DNA from: Sycon ciliatum
Taxonomy: Eukaryota; Porifera; Calcarea; Leucosolenida; Sycettidae
Reading direction: 5' to 3'
NCBI RefSeq assembly: GCF_964019385.1
Contig: NC_088645.1
Coordinates: 44,667,529-44,731,528 of the forward strand
Length of the DNA stretch: 64,000 nucleotides
In this document: positions 19,105 to 29,685 of the stretch, piece after piece
Layout: each line of letters begins with the position of its first letter
Position numbering within the stretch: position 1 is the first letter of the stretch
Translations under genes and position numbers: made by a program
The notes under the pieces: generated by a model
The model's input: only the letters and a program-made list of their open reading frames with translations
What the model was told of the DNA's origin: nothing
Database searches by the model: none

Positions 19105-20212
19105 TAAGAATATTCTTGCTGATTCTCTACCCCCAGTAAAAATTCTGGCTCCGTTTTCGTTCTTGCTCATTCCCATGTAACTACTGATGAAAATGGGTGA
19201 ATAGCTTTTAGTACTATGAAACTGACAACCTTGTTGTTTTTTGTATATAAATTTTGTTCGCCTACCTCTCTATTTAGGGAGAGGTAGGCGAACAAAATTT
19301 ATATACACACAACAACAAGGTTGTCAGTCTCATAATACCAAAAGCTTTTCACCCATTTTCATCAGTGGTTACATGGGAATGAGCAAGAACGAAAACGAAG
19401 CCAGAATTTATACTGGGGGTAGAGAACCAGCAAGAGTATTCTTACGCGCCTCAAGTTCACACTACACTACCATAAGAATGTATGGAGCAGTAGAAAAATG
19501 CGGGAAACAACACATGAGGGGAATGCAGTACCAGAACAAACACGTGATAAAGTTGTCAGTCCGGTTGCAGCTTGAACAGCCGTAGCACCTTGATGTGCTT
19601 CTTTTGTCGACACAGTTCTGGCCTCAAACTGCGAATGTACAGCGCCTCCAGTGTGAATCGGTGCGCGCTGTTTCGGGCTGGTGTGATCACACTGAAGCTG
19701 CTGTTGCGTTCCTGTGGGATGCATTCAGGCTGCGCCTGCAAATGCTTTGTGATGGCGCTATCACTTGTTGCCACACGTTTGTCAGGCGGCTTCTTGTACA
19801 GCTTCAGTGTGATCACACCAGCCCGAAACAGCGCGCACCGATTCACACTGGAGGCGCTGTACATTCGCAGTTTGAGGCCAGAACTGTGTCGACAAAAGGA
19901 GCACATCAAGGTGCTACGGCTGTTCAATCTGCAACCGGACTGACAACTTTATCACGTGTTTGTTCTGGTACTGCATTCCCCTCGTGTGTTGTTTCCCGCA
20001 TTTTTCCACTGCTCCATACATTCTTATGGTAGTGTAGTGTGAACTTGAGGCGCGTAAGAATATTCTTGCTGATTCTCTACCCCCAGTATAAATTCTGGCT
20101 TCGTTTTCGTTCTTGCTCATTCCCATGTAACCACTGATGAAAATGGGTGAAAAGCTTTTGGTATTATGAAACTGACAACCTTGTTGTTGTGTGTATATAT
20201 ATATATTTAAAC
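19105..20212. repeat. Tail-to-tail PLE-1 fragments
   Basis: Order: 3' UTR plus strand (19105-19262), 3' UTR and C-terminus minus strand (19263-19805), C-terminus and 3' UTR plus strand (19803-20212). The 19263 junction is a palindrome of the PLE tail ('cgcctacctctc' against 'gagaggtaggcg'). The 19803 junction lies inside the coding sequence, joining two C-termini head to head. Confidence 0.8.
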
Positions 20213-21476
20213 AGAGAGGTAGGCGAACAAAATTTATATACACACAACAACAAGGTTGTAAGTTTCATAACACTAAAAGCTTTTCACCCATTTTCATCAG
20301 TAGGTACATGGGAATGAGCAAGAACGAAAACGAAGCCAGAATTTATACTGGGGTAGAGAATCAGCAAGAATATTCTTACGCGCCTCAAGTTCACACTACA
20401 CTACCATAAGAATGTATGGAGCAGTGGAAAAATGCGGGAAACAACACATGAAGGGAATGCAGTACCAGAACAAACACGTGATAAAGTTGTCAGTCCGGTT
20501 GCAGCTTGAACAGCCGCAGCACCTTGATGTGCTTCTTTTGTCGACACAGCTCTGGCCTCAAACTGCGAATGTACAGCGCCTCCAGTGTGAATCTGTGCGC
20601 GCTGTTCCGGGCTGGTGTGATAACACTGAAGCTGCTGTTGCGTTCCTGCGGGATGCACTCAGGTTGCGCCTGCAAATGCTTTGTGATGGCGCTATCACTT
20701 GTTGCCACACGTTTGTCAGGCGGCTTCTTGTACAGCTTGTCTGGAATATGCTGCTTGATCCTTTCCGAGAATCGCTGACATGTCTCACCAACGTACGTCC
20801 GCTCACAGCGACACGCATACTTATAAATAAAATTACTATTTTCAAGAGTTGGTGAAACATCCTTCGCGATAGACCTGAATGCGCGCCTGGTTGTATAAAT
20901 TACAATGGGGGATACTGTAGGATAGCAGTTCAAAATTGCAGCTTTAATCTTTTTGCGGAAGGCAATGCAATTTTGCCCTTTCCACGGCAATTTTGTGATA
21001 ATACGCGTTGCAGGTTCAAGTTGTGCAGAAGCTGTATCTGGGCTAGGTTCAAGAACGCTTGTCATGACTCGCTTGAGTACTTTGAGTGGGTAACCGTTAG
21101 AACACAGAATATCCTCTAGCTTAGCAATTTCAGCTGATAATAGTGATGGTGAGCAGATGGTTTTAGCTCTGAAAGTTAATGACCTGATCAAATTGATTTT
21201 GTTTCTAGTGTCACAAAACGAGTCCCAGCGGGTGTAAAGACCTGTGAACGTCGGCTTTCTATATACTGTGGTGAGCAATTCTGTGGAAGAATGCTTAATC
21301 AATACATCAAGAAACGGCAATTCTCCATTATTCTCCTCCTCCATTGTAAACTGGAGAGCTGGGTGAAGATTATTTAAACGCTCAGAGAATTCCAATGCAA
21401 GTTTCCGGTTGTGAAATGCTGCGAATGTGTCATCCACATAACGCCTATAGAATTGGGGCCAATGACTGTTGGCCAT
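20213..21476 (-). pseudogene. PLE-1 3' half, minus strand
   Basis: The copy comprises the 3' UTR and an open frame of 328 codons (20490-21476), beginning in the RT right at the FYRRYVDD box and including the full GIY-YIG and C-terminus. It is nearly identical to the same part of the intact plus-strand PLE at 22.1-24.6 kb, so the two form a large inverted repeat. It lacks the N-terminal half, so it is not a functional polymerase. Confidence 0.85.
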
Positions 21477-21477
21477 T

Positions 21478-22140
21478 CAAGCTGCAACCGGACTGACAAC
21501 TTTATCACGTGTTTGTTCTGGTACTGCATTCCCTTCATGTGTTGTTTCCCGCTGACGAACGTTGTTGAGACATGTCAGCGATTCTCGGAAAGGATCAAGC
21601 AGCATATCCCAGACAAGCTGTACGAGAAGCCGCCTGACAAACGTGTGGCAACAAGTGATAGCGCCATCACAAACCATTTGCAGGCGCAACCTGAGTGCAT
21701 CCCGCAGGAACGCAACAGCAGCTTCAGTGTTATCACACCAGCCCAGAACAGCGCGCACAGATTCACACTGGAGGCGCTGTACATTCGCAGTTTGAGGCCA
21801 GAGCTGTGTCGACAAAAGAAGCACATCAAGGTGCTGCGGCTGTTCAAGCTGCAACCGGACTGACAACTTTATCACGTGTTTGTTCTGGTACTGCATTCCC
21901 TTCATGTGTTGTTTCCCGCATTTTTCCACTGCTCCATACATTATTATGGTAGTGTAGTGTGAACTTGAGGCGCGTAAGAATATTCTTGCTGATTCTCTAC
22001 CCCCAGTATAAATTCTGGCTTCGTTTTCGTTCTTGCTGATTCCCATGTACCTACTGATGAAAATGGGTGAAAAGCTTTTAGTGTTATGAAACTTACAACC
22101 TTGTTGTTGTGTGTATATAAATTTTGTTCGCCTACCTCTC
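21478..22140 (+). pseudogene. PLE-1 C-terminal copy upstream of the intact PLE
   Basis: A 74-bp stretch of C-terminus and 3' UTR is joined to a GIY-YIG/C-terminal piece (about 21552-21863), then a complete 3' UTR that runs straight into the intact copy. It is in head-to-tail orientation relative to the next PLE, the arrangement typical of Penelope elements. Confidence 0.8.
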
Positions 22141-24602
22141 TGTTTAAATATTTTAAACGGCGACTGGACCACCGACTAATTCAGGACCTGAATTATGTTT
22201 TAAAGTGCAAGGGCCGGATCATCCGTGGTCGTGAGAATGCAGACTTTTTACGGAACTGCCTTACGTGCGGCGTTGCGCCCCGCTCTATCAAGAAGCGGGT
22301 GCAGAGAGTTAAGGCCAAGAAGCCATGGAGAATCGAACGCGCCTTTATCAAGGACGAACTGGAGAGGACCGCCGCTGACTTGGAACACTTTCTCCTCGAG
22401 TACCGCCGTGTTCTTCACGAAGTCAATCGGAGCCTTAGCGTGCTGGACCGCTTCAGGTTCGCGAAGCTCATCAACCAGACCTCCTCAAGATTACAATGCC
22501 GGATCAAAAGTAAGTTTGACGATGCACTCAGGAGGGAGGTGCGCTATGAGAAGGGCTCAAGCGAATTAAAACACTCCCACCTACTCAACCTGGCCGGAGT
22601 TATGCTAACTAATATTGAAAAAGACGTACTGTGCAGGGGCTTGAAGTTTGGAGTCCCCCCTAGAACCAGAATGGACAAGGAGATTGTGCAGGCAGAATTC
22701 GAACTAACAAATGATCAATTGGAGCGCTGCGTACCAGTGAGTGATGCCAAGAGGGATACGTGTCAAGCAGCGTTGGCGAATCTTGCAGAAGAGTTTAGTA
22801 ACAGTAAAGCAGATAAAACCGATTATCCCCTCAACGACAAGCATATGGCAGCCATCAGGAAAATAAAGAATGACAAAGATATAATAATCAGCAGGCCGGA
22901 CAAAGGGAATGGAGTGGTGATAATGCAGCGAAGTGATTACAATGACAAGATGAATGCTATTCTGGCTGATGCATCGAAGTTTCAACTCCTGGGACCGACG
23001 GAAACGCATGACCGCACTTACCTGGATGAACGCGCCTTGCAGGCATACCTATTGCGATACAAAAAGGCTGGAAAAATACTCAATATAGATTACGACCGGA
23101 TCCGACCCGTTGGCTCGTGCCGACCTGTGCTCTATGGCGTACCGAAAATACATAAGAAAGACGTGCCGCTTCGACCAATCCTGTCCATGATCAATGCTCC
23201 CCAACACGAAATGGCAAAGTGGTTAGCTGAATTACTAAAACCAGTCCTCAATAAATATTCCGCCCACGCAACTAAGGATACCTTCGAGTTCGTGGATGAA
23301 GTAAGGGAATTTGGCCAGCAGCAGGCAGAGAACTCTGGATCGCTGTTCCTGTGCTCTTTCGATGTAGTCAGCCTCTTTACAAACGTGCCTCTCAAGGAAA
23401 CAATAGATATCTGCATACAGTCGCTATACCATGATGATGAAATATCAGCCCCGCAAATACCCCAAGATCTTTTCAAGAAGCTGCTTTTCAAAGCCACATC
23501 AGACGTGCAGTTCAGTTTCAATGGCAATATGTACGCACAGAGGGACGGAGTAGCCATGGGTTCACCCTTGGGCCCCGTGCTAGCCAATATCTTTGTTGGA
23601 TATTATGAGAACACAATTCCAGACAGTCATTGGCCCCAATTCTATAGGCGTTATGTGGATGACACATTCGCAGCATTTCACAACCGGAAACTGGCATTGG
23701 AATTCTCTGAGCGTTTAAATAATCTTCACCCAGCTCTCCAGTTTACAATGGAGGAGGAGAATAATGGAGAATTGCGGTTTCTTGATGTATTGATTAAGCA
23801 TTCTTCCACAGAATTGCTCACCACAGTATATAGAAAGCCGACGTTCACAGGTCTTTACACCCGCTGGGACTCGTTTTGTGACACTAGAAACAAAATCAAT
23901 TTGATCAGGTCATTAACTTTCAGAGCTAAAACCATCTGCTCACCATCACTATTATCAGCTGAAATTGCTAAGCTAGAGGATATTCTGTGTTCTAACGGTT
24001 ACCCACTCAAAGTACTCAAGCGAGTCATGACAAGCGTTCTTGAACCTAGCCCAGATACAGCTTCTGCACAACTTGAACCTGCAACGCGTATTATCACAAA
24101 ATTGCCGTGGAAAGGGCAAAATTGCATTGCCTTCCGCAAAAAGATTAAAGCTGCAATTTTGAACTGCTATCCTACAGTATCCCCCATTGTAATTTATACA
24201 ACCAGGCGCGCATTCAGGTCTATCGCGAAGGATGTTTCACCAACTCTTGAAAATAGTAATTTTATTTATAAGTATGCGTGTCGCTGTGAGCGGACGTACG
24301 TTGGTGAGACATGTCAGCGATTCTCGGAAAGGATCAAGCAGCATATTCCAGACAAGCTGTACAAGAAGCCGCCTGACAAACGTGTGGCAACAAGTGATAG
24401 CGCCATCACAAAGCATTTGCAGGCGCAACCTGAGTGCATCCCGCAGGAACGCAACAGCAGCTTCAGTGTTATCACACCAGCCCGGAACAGCGCGCACAGA
24501 TTCACACTGGAGGCGCTGTACATTCGCAGTTTGAGGCCAGAGCTGTGTCGACAAAAGAAGCACATCAAGGTGCTGCGGCTGTTCAAGCTGCAACCGGACT
24601 GA
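22086..24602 (+). CDS. Intact Penelope-like element protein: RT plus GIY-YIG endonuclease
   Basis: The frame is 838 codons counted from ATG 22086, but that ATG lies in the tail of the preceding copy. The element proper begins near 22150 and its true start is not clear. Landmarks: GVPKIHK (351-357), CSFDVVSLFTNVP (423-435), GVAMGSPLGPVLANIFV (488-504), catalytic YVDD (523-526), YRKPTFTGLY (582-591), then GIY-YIG endonuclease from about 727 (YKYACRCERTYVGETCQRF, SERIKQH) to about 815, ending in a basic CRQKKH tail. RT with a GIY-YIG endonuclease is the defining composition of canonical PLEs, which prime on nicked chromosomal DNA. All catalytic residues are present and no stop interrupts it, so this copy may be active. 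Confidence 0.92.
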   Translation: MKLTTLLLCVYKFCSPTSLFKYFKRRLDHRLIQDLNYVLKCKGRIIRGRENADFLRNCLTCGVAPRSIKKRVQRVKAKKPWRIERAFIKDELERTAADLEHFLLEYRRVLHEVNRSLSVLDRFRFAKLINQTSSRLQCRIKSKFDDALRREVRYEKGSSELKHSHLLNLAGVMLTNIEKDVLCRGLKFGVPPRTRMDKEIVQAEFELTNDQLERCVPVSDAKRDTCQAALANLAEEFSNSKADKTDYPLNDKHMAAIRKIKNDKDIIISRPDKGNGVVIMQRSDYNDKMNAILADASKFQLLGPTETHDRTYLDERALQAYLLRYKKAGKILNIDYDRIRPVGSCRPVLYGVPKIHKKDVPLRPILSMINAPQHEMAKWLAELLKPVLNKYSAHATKDTFEFVDEVREFGQQQAENSGSLFLCSFDVVSLFTNVPLKETIDICIQSLYHDDEISAPQIPQDLFKKLLFKATSDVQFSFNGNMYAQRDGVAMGSPLGPVLANIFVGYYENTIPDSHWPQFYRRYVDDTFAAFHNRKLALEFSERLNNLHPALQFTMEEENNGELRFLDVLIKHSSTELLTTVYRKPTFTGLYTRWDSFCDTRNKINLIRSLTFRAKTICSPSLLSAEIAKLEDILCSNGYPLKVLKRVMTSVLEPSPDTASAQLEPATRIITKLPWKGQNCIAFRKKIKAAILNCYPTVSPIVIYTTRRAFRSIAKDVSPTLENSNFIYKYACRCERTYVGETCQRFSERIKQHIPDKLYKKPPDKRVATSDSAITKHLQAQPECIPQERNSSFSVITPARNSAHRFTLEALYIRSLRPELCRQKKHIKVLRLFKLQPD

Positions 24603-24866
24603 CAACTTTATCACGTGTTTGTTCTGGTACTGCATTCCCTTCATGTGTTGTTTCCCGCATTTTTCCACTGCTCCATACATTATTATGGTAGTGTAGTGTG
24701 AACTTGAGGCGCGTAAGAATATTCTTGCTGATTCTCTACCCCCAGTATAAATTCTGGCTTCGTTTTCGTTCTTGCTCATTCCCCTGTACCTACTGATGAA
24801 AATGGGTGAAAAGCTTTTAGTGTTATGAAACTTACAACCTTGTTTTTGGGTGTATATATATATATA
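24603..24866 (+). other. PLE-1 3' UTR and TA-rich tail
   Basis: The 3' UTR is shared with at least seven other PLE pieces in the window. It ends with 'acaaccttgttt' followed by a (TA)n run, into which a retrozyme-like monomer follows. Confidence 0.8.
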
Positions 24867-25062
24867 CACTCAATCTGCGGACAGCATGCTGTTTCGTTCT
24901 TTTTGAAGTCATCAGCGCAGCACAGAGGAAATGAGGCCGAACCTGATAGCAATGGAAATAAAAATTTCCAATCAGGTCCGAACGTACCTTGCCAGAGTGC
25001 TCAAACTGACAAGTCAGTGAGCTCTGCATAACGCAAACAGCAAAGGCACTACCCCACGCAAG
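24867..25062 (-). repeat. Single diverged retrozyme-like monomer
   Basis: About 196 bp match the 228-bp unit of the array at 25.4-26.1 kb, lacking about 30 bp at one side and flanked by (TA)n. The hammerhead core (24875-24920, minus strand) is complete, except that the first stem II pair is C-C instead of G-C. Confidence 0.75.
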
Positions 25063-25076
25063 AGTATATATATATA

Positions 25077-25328
25077 CGTGTTTGTTCTGGTACTGCATTC
25101 CCTTCATGTGTTGTTTCCCGCATTTTTCCACCGCTCCATACATTCTTATGGGAGTGTAGTGTGAACTTGAGGCGCGTAAGAATATTCTTGCTGATTCTCT
25201 ACCCCCAGTATAAATTCTGGCTTCGTTTTCGTTCTTGCTCATTCCCATATATCTACTGATGAAAATGGGTGAAAAGCTTTTAGTATTATGAAACTGACAA
25301 CCTTGTTGTTGTGTGTATATATATATAT
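25077..25328 (+). repeat. PLE-1 3' UTR piece
   Basis: The 3' UTR only, from 'cgtgtttgttctggtactgc' to the tail 'gttgttgtgtgtatata'. Confidence 0.8.
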
Positions 25329-25452
25329 TAACTGATTTGAGGGAAAGAGACAAACGGGAAAAGTCTGAAGAAAAAATTGACTGTCACCACCAGGACTCGA
25401 ACCAGGGACCCTCGCTTGTAGCCAGAACTATATAACTATATAACTACTCAAT

Positions 25453-25498
25453 CTGCGGACAGCATGCTGTTTCGTTCTTTTTGAACTCATCAGCGCAG
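25453..25498 (-). ncRNA. Type I hammerhead ribozyme, unit 1
   Basis: Same core as unit 2: stem I CTGCG/CGCAG, CTGATGA, stem II GTTC-AAAAA-GAAC, GAAA, short stem III, cleavage after TC. Confidence 0.85.
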
Positions 25499-25680
25499 CA
25501 AAGAGAAAATGAGGCCGAACCTGAAAGCAATGGAAATAAAAATTTCCGATCAGGCCCGAACGTACCTTGCCAGAGTGCTCAAACTGACAAGTCAGTGAGC
25601 TCTGCATAACGCAATCAGCAAAGGCACTACCCCACGCAAGAGTGCTCAACTGCTACAAGAGCAGGAGCGAAATACTCAAT

Positions 25681-25726
25681 CTGCGGACAGCATGCTGTTT
25701 CGTTCTTTTTGAACTCATCAGCGCAG
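25681..25726 (-). ncRNA. Type I hammerhead ribozyme, unit 2
   Basis: Minus strand: CTGCG (25726-25722) pairs with CGCAG (25685-25681) as stem I. CTGATGA lies at 25721-25715. Stem II GTTC/GAAC closes an A5 loop. GAAA follows. Stem III ACAGC-AT-GCTGT is very short, as in PLE-associated and retrozyme hammerheads, which work best as dimers. The predicted cut is between 25686 and 25685. Confidence 0.88.
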
Positions 25727-25908
25727 CACAGAGAAAATGAGGCCGAACCTGAAAGCAATGGAAATAAAAATTTCCGATCAGGCCCGAACGTACCTTGCCA
25801 GAGTGCTCAAACTGACAAGTCAGTGAGCTCTGCATAACGCAATCAGCAAAGGCACTACCCCACGCAAGAGTGCTCAACTGCTACAAGAGCAGGAGCGAAA
25901 TACTCAAT

Positions 25909-25954
25909 CTGCGGACAGCATGCTGTTTCGTTCTTTTTGAACTCATCAGCGCAG
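25909..25954 (-). ncRNA. Type I hammerhead ribozyme, unit 3
   Basis: Identical to unit 2. The distance between the two cleavage sites is 228 bp. Confidence 0.88.
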
Positions 25955-26165
25955 CACAGAGAAAATGAGGCCGAACCTGAAAGCAATGGAAATAAAAATT
26001 TCCGATCAGGCCCGAACGTACCTTGCCAGAGTGCTCAAACTGACAAGTCAGTGAGCTCTGCATAACGCAATCAGCAAAGGCACTACCCCACGCAAGAGTG
26101 CTCAACTGCTACAAGAGCAGGAGCGAAATACTCAATCTAACTATATAACTATATATATACTCAAT

Positions 26166-26211
26166 CTGCGGACAGCATGCGGTTTCGTTCTTTTTGAAAT
26201 CATCAGCGCAG
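26166..26211 (-). ncRNA. Isolated hammerhead fragment in (TA)n
   Basis: Only the ribozyme portion of a unit remains (about 55 bp), bracketed by TA repeats. The core CTGATGA and GAAA are kept. One mismatch lies in stem III and stem II starts with T instead of G. Confidence 0.7.
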
Positions 26212-26244
26212 CACTATATATATATAGAGAGAGAGAGAGAGACA

Positions 26245-26770
26245 GACGTAGGCGAACAAAATTTATATACACACAACAACAAGGTTGTCAATTTCATAAT
26301 ACTAAAAGCTTTTCACCCATTTTCATCAGTAGATACATGGGAATGAGCAAGAACGAAAACGAAGCCAGAATTTTGCAGCTTGAACAGCCGTAGCACCTTG
26401 ATGTGCTTCTTTTGTCGACACAGCTCTGGCCTCAAACTGCGAATGTACAGCGCCTCCAGTGTGAATCGGTGAGCGCTGTTCCGGGCTGGTGTAATGACAC
26501 TGAAGCTGCTGTTGCGTTCCTGCGGGTTGCATTCAGGTTGCGCTTGCAAATGCGTTGTGATGGCGCTATCACTTGTTGCCACACGTTTGTCGGGCGGCTT
26601 CTTGTACAGCTTGTCTGGGATATGCTGCTTGATCCTTTCCGAGAATCGCTGACATGTCTCACCAACGTACGTCCGCTCACAGCGACACGCATACTTATAA
26701 ATAAAATTACTATTTTCAAGAGTTGGTGAAACATCCTTCGCGATAGACCTGAATGCGGGTCTGGTTGTAT
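26245..26770 (-). pseudogene. PLE-1 3' fragment, minus strand
   Basis: The 3' UTR tail is fused to the GIY-YIG/C-terminal coding part, with a deletion at about 26373 that removes the stop region and most of the 3' UTR. It meets the plus-strand piece at 26772 head to head. Confidence 0.75.
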
Positions 26771-26771
26771 A

Positions 26772-27600
26772 AAGAATATAGAAAGCGGACGTTTGCAGGT
26801 CTTTACACCCGCTGGGACTCGTTTTGTGACACTAGAAACAAAATCAATTTGATCAGATCATTAACTTTCAGAGCTAAAAACATCTGCTCACCATCACTAT
26901 TGTCAGCTGAAATTGCTAAGCTAGAGGATAATCTGTGTTGTAACAGTTACCCACTCAAAGTACTCAAGCAAGTCATGACAAGCGTTCTTGAACCTAGCCC
27001 AGATACAGCTTCTGCTCAACTTGAATATGCAACGCGTATTATCACAAAATTGCCTTGGAAAGGGCAAAATTGCATTGCCTTCCGCAAAAAGATTAAAGCT
27101 GCAATTTTGAACTGCTATCCTACAGTATCCCCCATTGTAATTTATACAACCAGACCCGCATTCAGGTCTATCGCGAAGGATGTTTCACCAACCCGGAGCA
27201 GCGCGCACAGATTCACACTGGAGGCGCTGTACATTCGCAGTTTGAGGCCAGAGCTGTGTCGACAAAAGAAGCACGTCAAGGTGCTGCGGCTGTTCAAGCT
27301 GCAACCGGACTGACAACTTTATCACGTGTTTGTTCTGGTACTGCATTCCCTTGATGTGTTGTTTCCCGCATTTTTCCACCGCTCCATACATTCGTATGGT
27401 AGTGTAGTGTGAACTTGAGGCGCGTAAGAATATTCTTGCTGATTCTCTACCCCCAGTATAAATTCTGGCTTCGTTTTCGTTCTTGCTCATTCCCATGTAT
27501 CTACTGATGAAAATGGGTGAAAAGCTTTTAGTATTATGAAACTGACAACCTTGTTGTTGTGTGTATATAAATTTTGTTCGCCTACCTCTCTGTTTAAATA
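26772..27600 (+). pseudogene. PLE-1 fragment lacking GIY-YIG core
   Basis: An open frame (26753-27313) runs from the YRKPTF-like region of the RT to the C-terminus. It joins DVSPT directly to SAHRF, deleting about 270 bp that encode most of the GIY-YIG endonuclease. The 3' UTR follows to a (TA)n tail. Confidence 0.8.
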
Positions 27601-27623
27601 TATATATATATATATAAATTATA

Positions 27624-27661
27624 CTCAATCTGCGGACAGAACTGTTTCGTCCTTTGTGGAT
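27624..27661 (-). ncRNA. Truncated hammerhead remnant
   Basis: Minus strand: CTGACGA, stem II with TCC/GGA, GAAA, stem III ACAG-TT-CTGT, then C and CGCAG. The 5' strand of stem I is replaced by TA repeats, so it should not fold fully. Confidence 0.6.
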
Positions 27662-27695
27662 TCGTCAGTATATATAAATTATATATATATTATAT

Positions 27696-27792
27696 ACTCA
27701 GACACAAAGGATCTTCAGTTGCCTGAAGAGTGCTTTTGCACGAAACTCAGAGTAGCAACACTGAGAAACTTGGAGATCCTTTGTGTCTGAGT
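27696..27792 (+). ncRNA. Second, distinct type I hammerhead ribozyme
   Basis: Plus strand: an outer 19-bp perfect stem (27696-27714 with 27774-27792), an internal loop, then stem I GTTGC/GCAAC, CTGAAGA (27723-27729, a valid CUGANGA), stem II GTGC-TTTT-GCAC, GAAA (27742-27745), stem III ACT-CAG-AGT, and A27754 as the cleavage base (GUA type). Every invariant core position is satisfied. It differs in sequence from the array ribozyme and lies on the other strand, between a PLE tail and Z copy 2. Confidence 0.8.
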
Positions 27793-28046
27793 GTATATGT
27801 AGGACTCAGTGACCAGTCAAGGCCCCATGACCAATCACGGTCCCCGTGACCAGTCAAACAGTCACAAAACTCCCCATGACCAGTCACAAATTGGTTTACC
27901 AGTCACAATGCCCCATGACCAGTCACAAATCACCATACATGTACATGTGTAAAGCACACATTTCGTGACTGCTCGCGGAGTGCTTCGTACTGCAGGATTT
28001 GTTGTGGAAACTATAATTCTCTTTGAGCGGTCACAGAATACAGCTG

Positions 28047-29035
28047 CAGGGCCTGCTCTAGACATTCAACACAGCCCGGTCAGAGTGTACCTGGCGCATG
28101 CAGGCCAGCCGGGTCAGATCATCCGGCAGAAAAACAACCAAAAAGCCTGCTCAAAACGCAGGAAAACAGAAAGGCGAATTTATTACCGGAAATCGTTTAG
28201 AGAACAAGGCGAACTATCAAAGTCTGCAAACGTAGAAGGTAAACGACATTACGTGAAGAATGCAAAGCAGTTCCATTGGATTCTGATTTAACAATTTGAA
28301 AAAAAGGAATTCTGTTTTCTAATTAGTGCTAGTAGTAGGACGACCATGTTCACATAATAGAGCACTGGGGGTGCCTGCAGCACCCAGGAGCCGAGAAGCA
28401 TGCCGATAATTCGAAGCAGTGAGTTCTTACCTTTCAACCACGCATCGCGACCAAATCCACCGCCACTCGTGTTCCCGGAACACGAGCGGCGGTGGATTTC
28501 CAAAGTTTGGAAATGCGTCTTGCACAAAGCGCATGACATGGATAGACTGGCATGCTCGTAGTCCAGCCAGGGTCGACCTTTCTTCCAAGAGTCTTGGAAA
28601 GCGTGAGTTCTTTTTCTCTTCGCTGCGAGCTCCATCGTCCAAATCACCAGTCGGATGAAAACTTGCAACTGTGTCGAAAGCTATGTATAGCTAAAGTTAG
28701 TTACGCTTTTGACTGCATGCGCCTGCCCCATCGACTTTGAATGTCCTGACTTCCTGCTCGCCGCTGGCCAGATCGCGCTGGAACCAGTTGACCCCAGTTG
28801 ACCCTAGCCGAGTCTGTCGCTTGTAGACTGTACTGTAGTGTGTACGGTTGCGCTAGATTTGCAACAGATGGGGTCCGCGAGTCGTAAACTGATACCGGTA
28901 TTTTAGGAATCCATTGTCAGTTTGAGACATTTTTCAGCCGGGTCAGACTGGACCCGGTGTTATCTATTCAGCCAGGTCGTGCAGTTCCCCAGCCGGGTGC
29001 GTGACCCGGCTGACCCGGCTCTCCAGCAGGCCCTG
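28047..29035. mobile_element. 989-bp insertion with CAGGGCCTGCT inverted ends
   Basis: Absent from Z copy 1. The ends are CAGGGCCTGCT and its complement. The interior has repeated 'ccgggtca'-type motifs near both ends and a strong hairpin at about 28453-28499. The flanks do not give a clean duplication (CTG is possible), so the superfamily is open. A CAGGG start is common in hAT elements, but no 8-bp duplication is visible. Confidence 0.7.
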
Positions 29036-29496
29036 CTGCTGTGACCACTATAATTCCAAGCGAACAGTTATATGCAGACTGTACAGTTGTGACCACGCTT
29101 TCTCTGTGAGTAGTCACAGACAGAATATAGGTATTTCTGCATTACAAGAGAGATTGGAAGCTTTGTCACAACTCTGAGTTTCACGTATTACTACGATCGT
29201 CAGGCAACTGATGGCTCCAAAACGGGCAGCCTGAACATAAGGGGGAGTAAGGTGGGAGATTCCGAGGGGTATCATAGGCGATGTGCATCATAGCGCAAGA
29301 GTCAGGTGCAGGCGTGAAGTTGCCAAGTCTTCAGACTTGGGGCTATGCAGCAGCAGTTCCAGCGTGAATGATACAGTATAGAATAGAGCTGGAGACTTAA
29401 ATGCCAAATCCACACATGCCCACACCATTACACCCACACACACCCACACTCTGTCCCCTTTCTCACATACACGCACACGCGCGTACACGCACACAC

Positions 29497-29530
<34 letters not shown>

Positions 29531-29685
29531 TCATTCTCTAAATCTCTCTCACACACACACACATTTTCTCTCTCTCACACACACACACTCTCTTTCGCAC
29601 GCATGCACACAAACACACACACACTCACACATGCGCGCGCACACTTACTCTCACACTACTACTACTACTACTATTTACATCTACC

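Larger units (their letters stand above)
25446..26138 (-). repeat. Retrozyme-like array, 228-bp unit, three copies
   Basis: Three units of 228 bp (hammerheads at 25453, 25681 and 25909) plus a few bases of a fourth. Units 2 and 3 look identical and unit 1 differs at about one base. Each carries a type I hammerhead on the minus strand. The array is bracketed by 'aactatataacta' on both sides, possibly a target duplication, although that sequence is low complexity. Tandem hammerhead-bearing units of a few hundred bp are the form described for animal retrozymes, whose transcripts cleave into unit-length RNA that can be circularised. There is no coding frame of interest. Confidence 0.85.

Noticed and set aside
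25376..25427. tRNA gene or SINE head (complement reads GGTTCGAGTCC)
   Set aside because: Only the B-box half is present, the T stem pairs poorly, and no A box or cloverleaf can be drawn.
25428..26105. Repeated open frames of 73-74 codons on the minus strand
   Set aside because: They are the 228-bp ribozyme unit read as protein. There is no start context and no domain.
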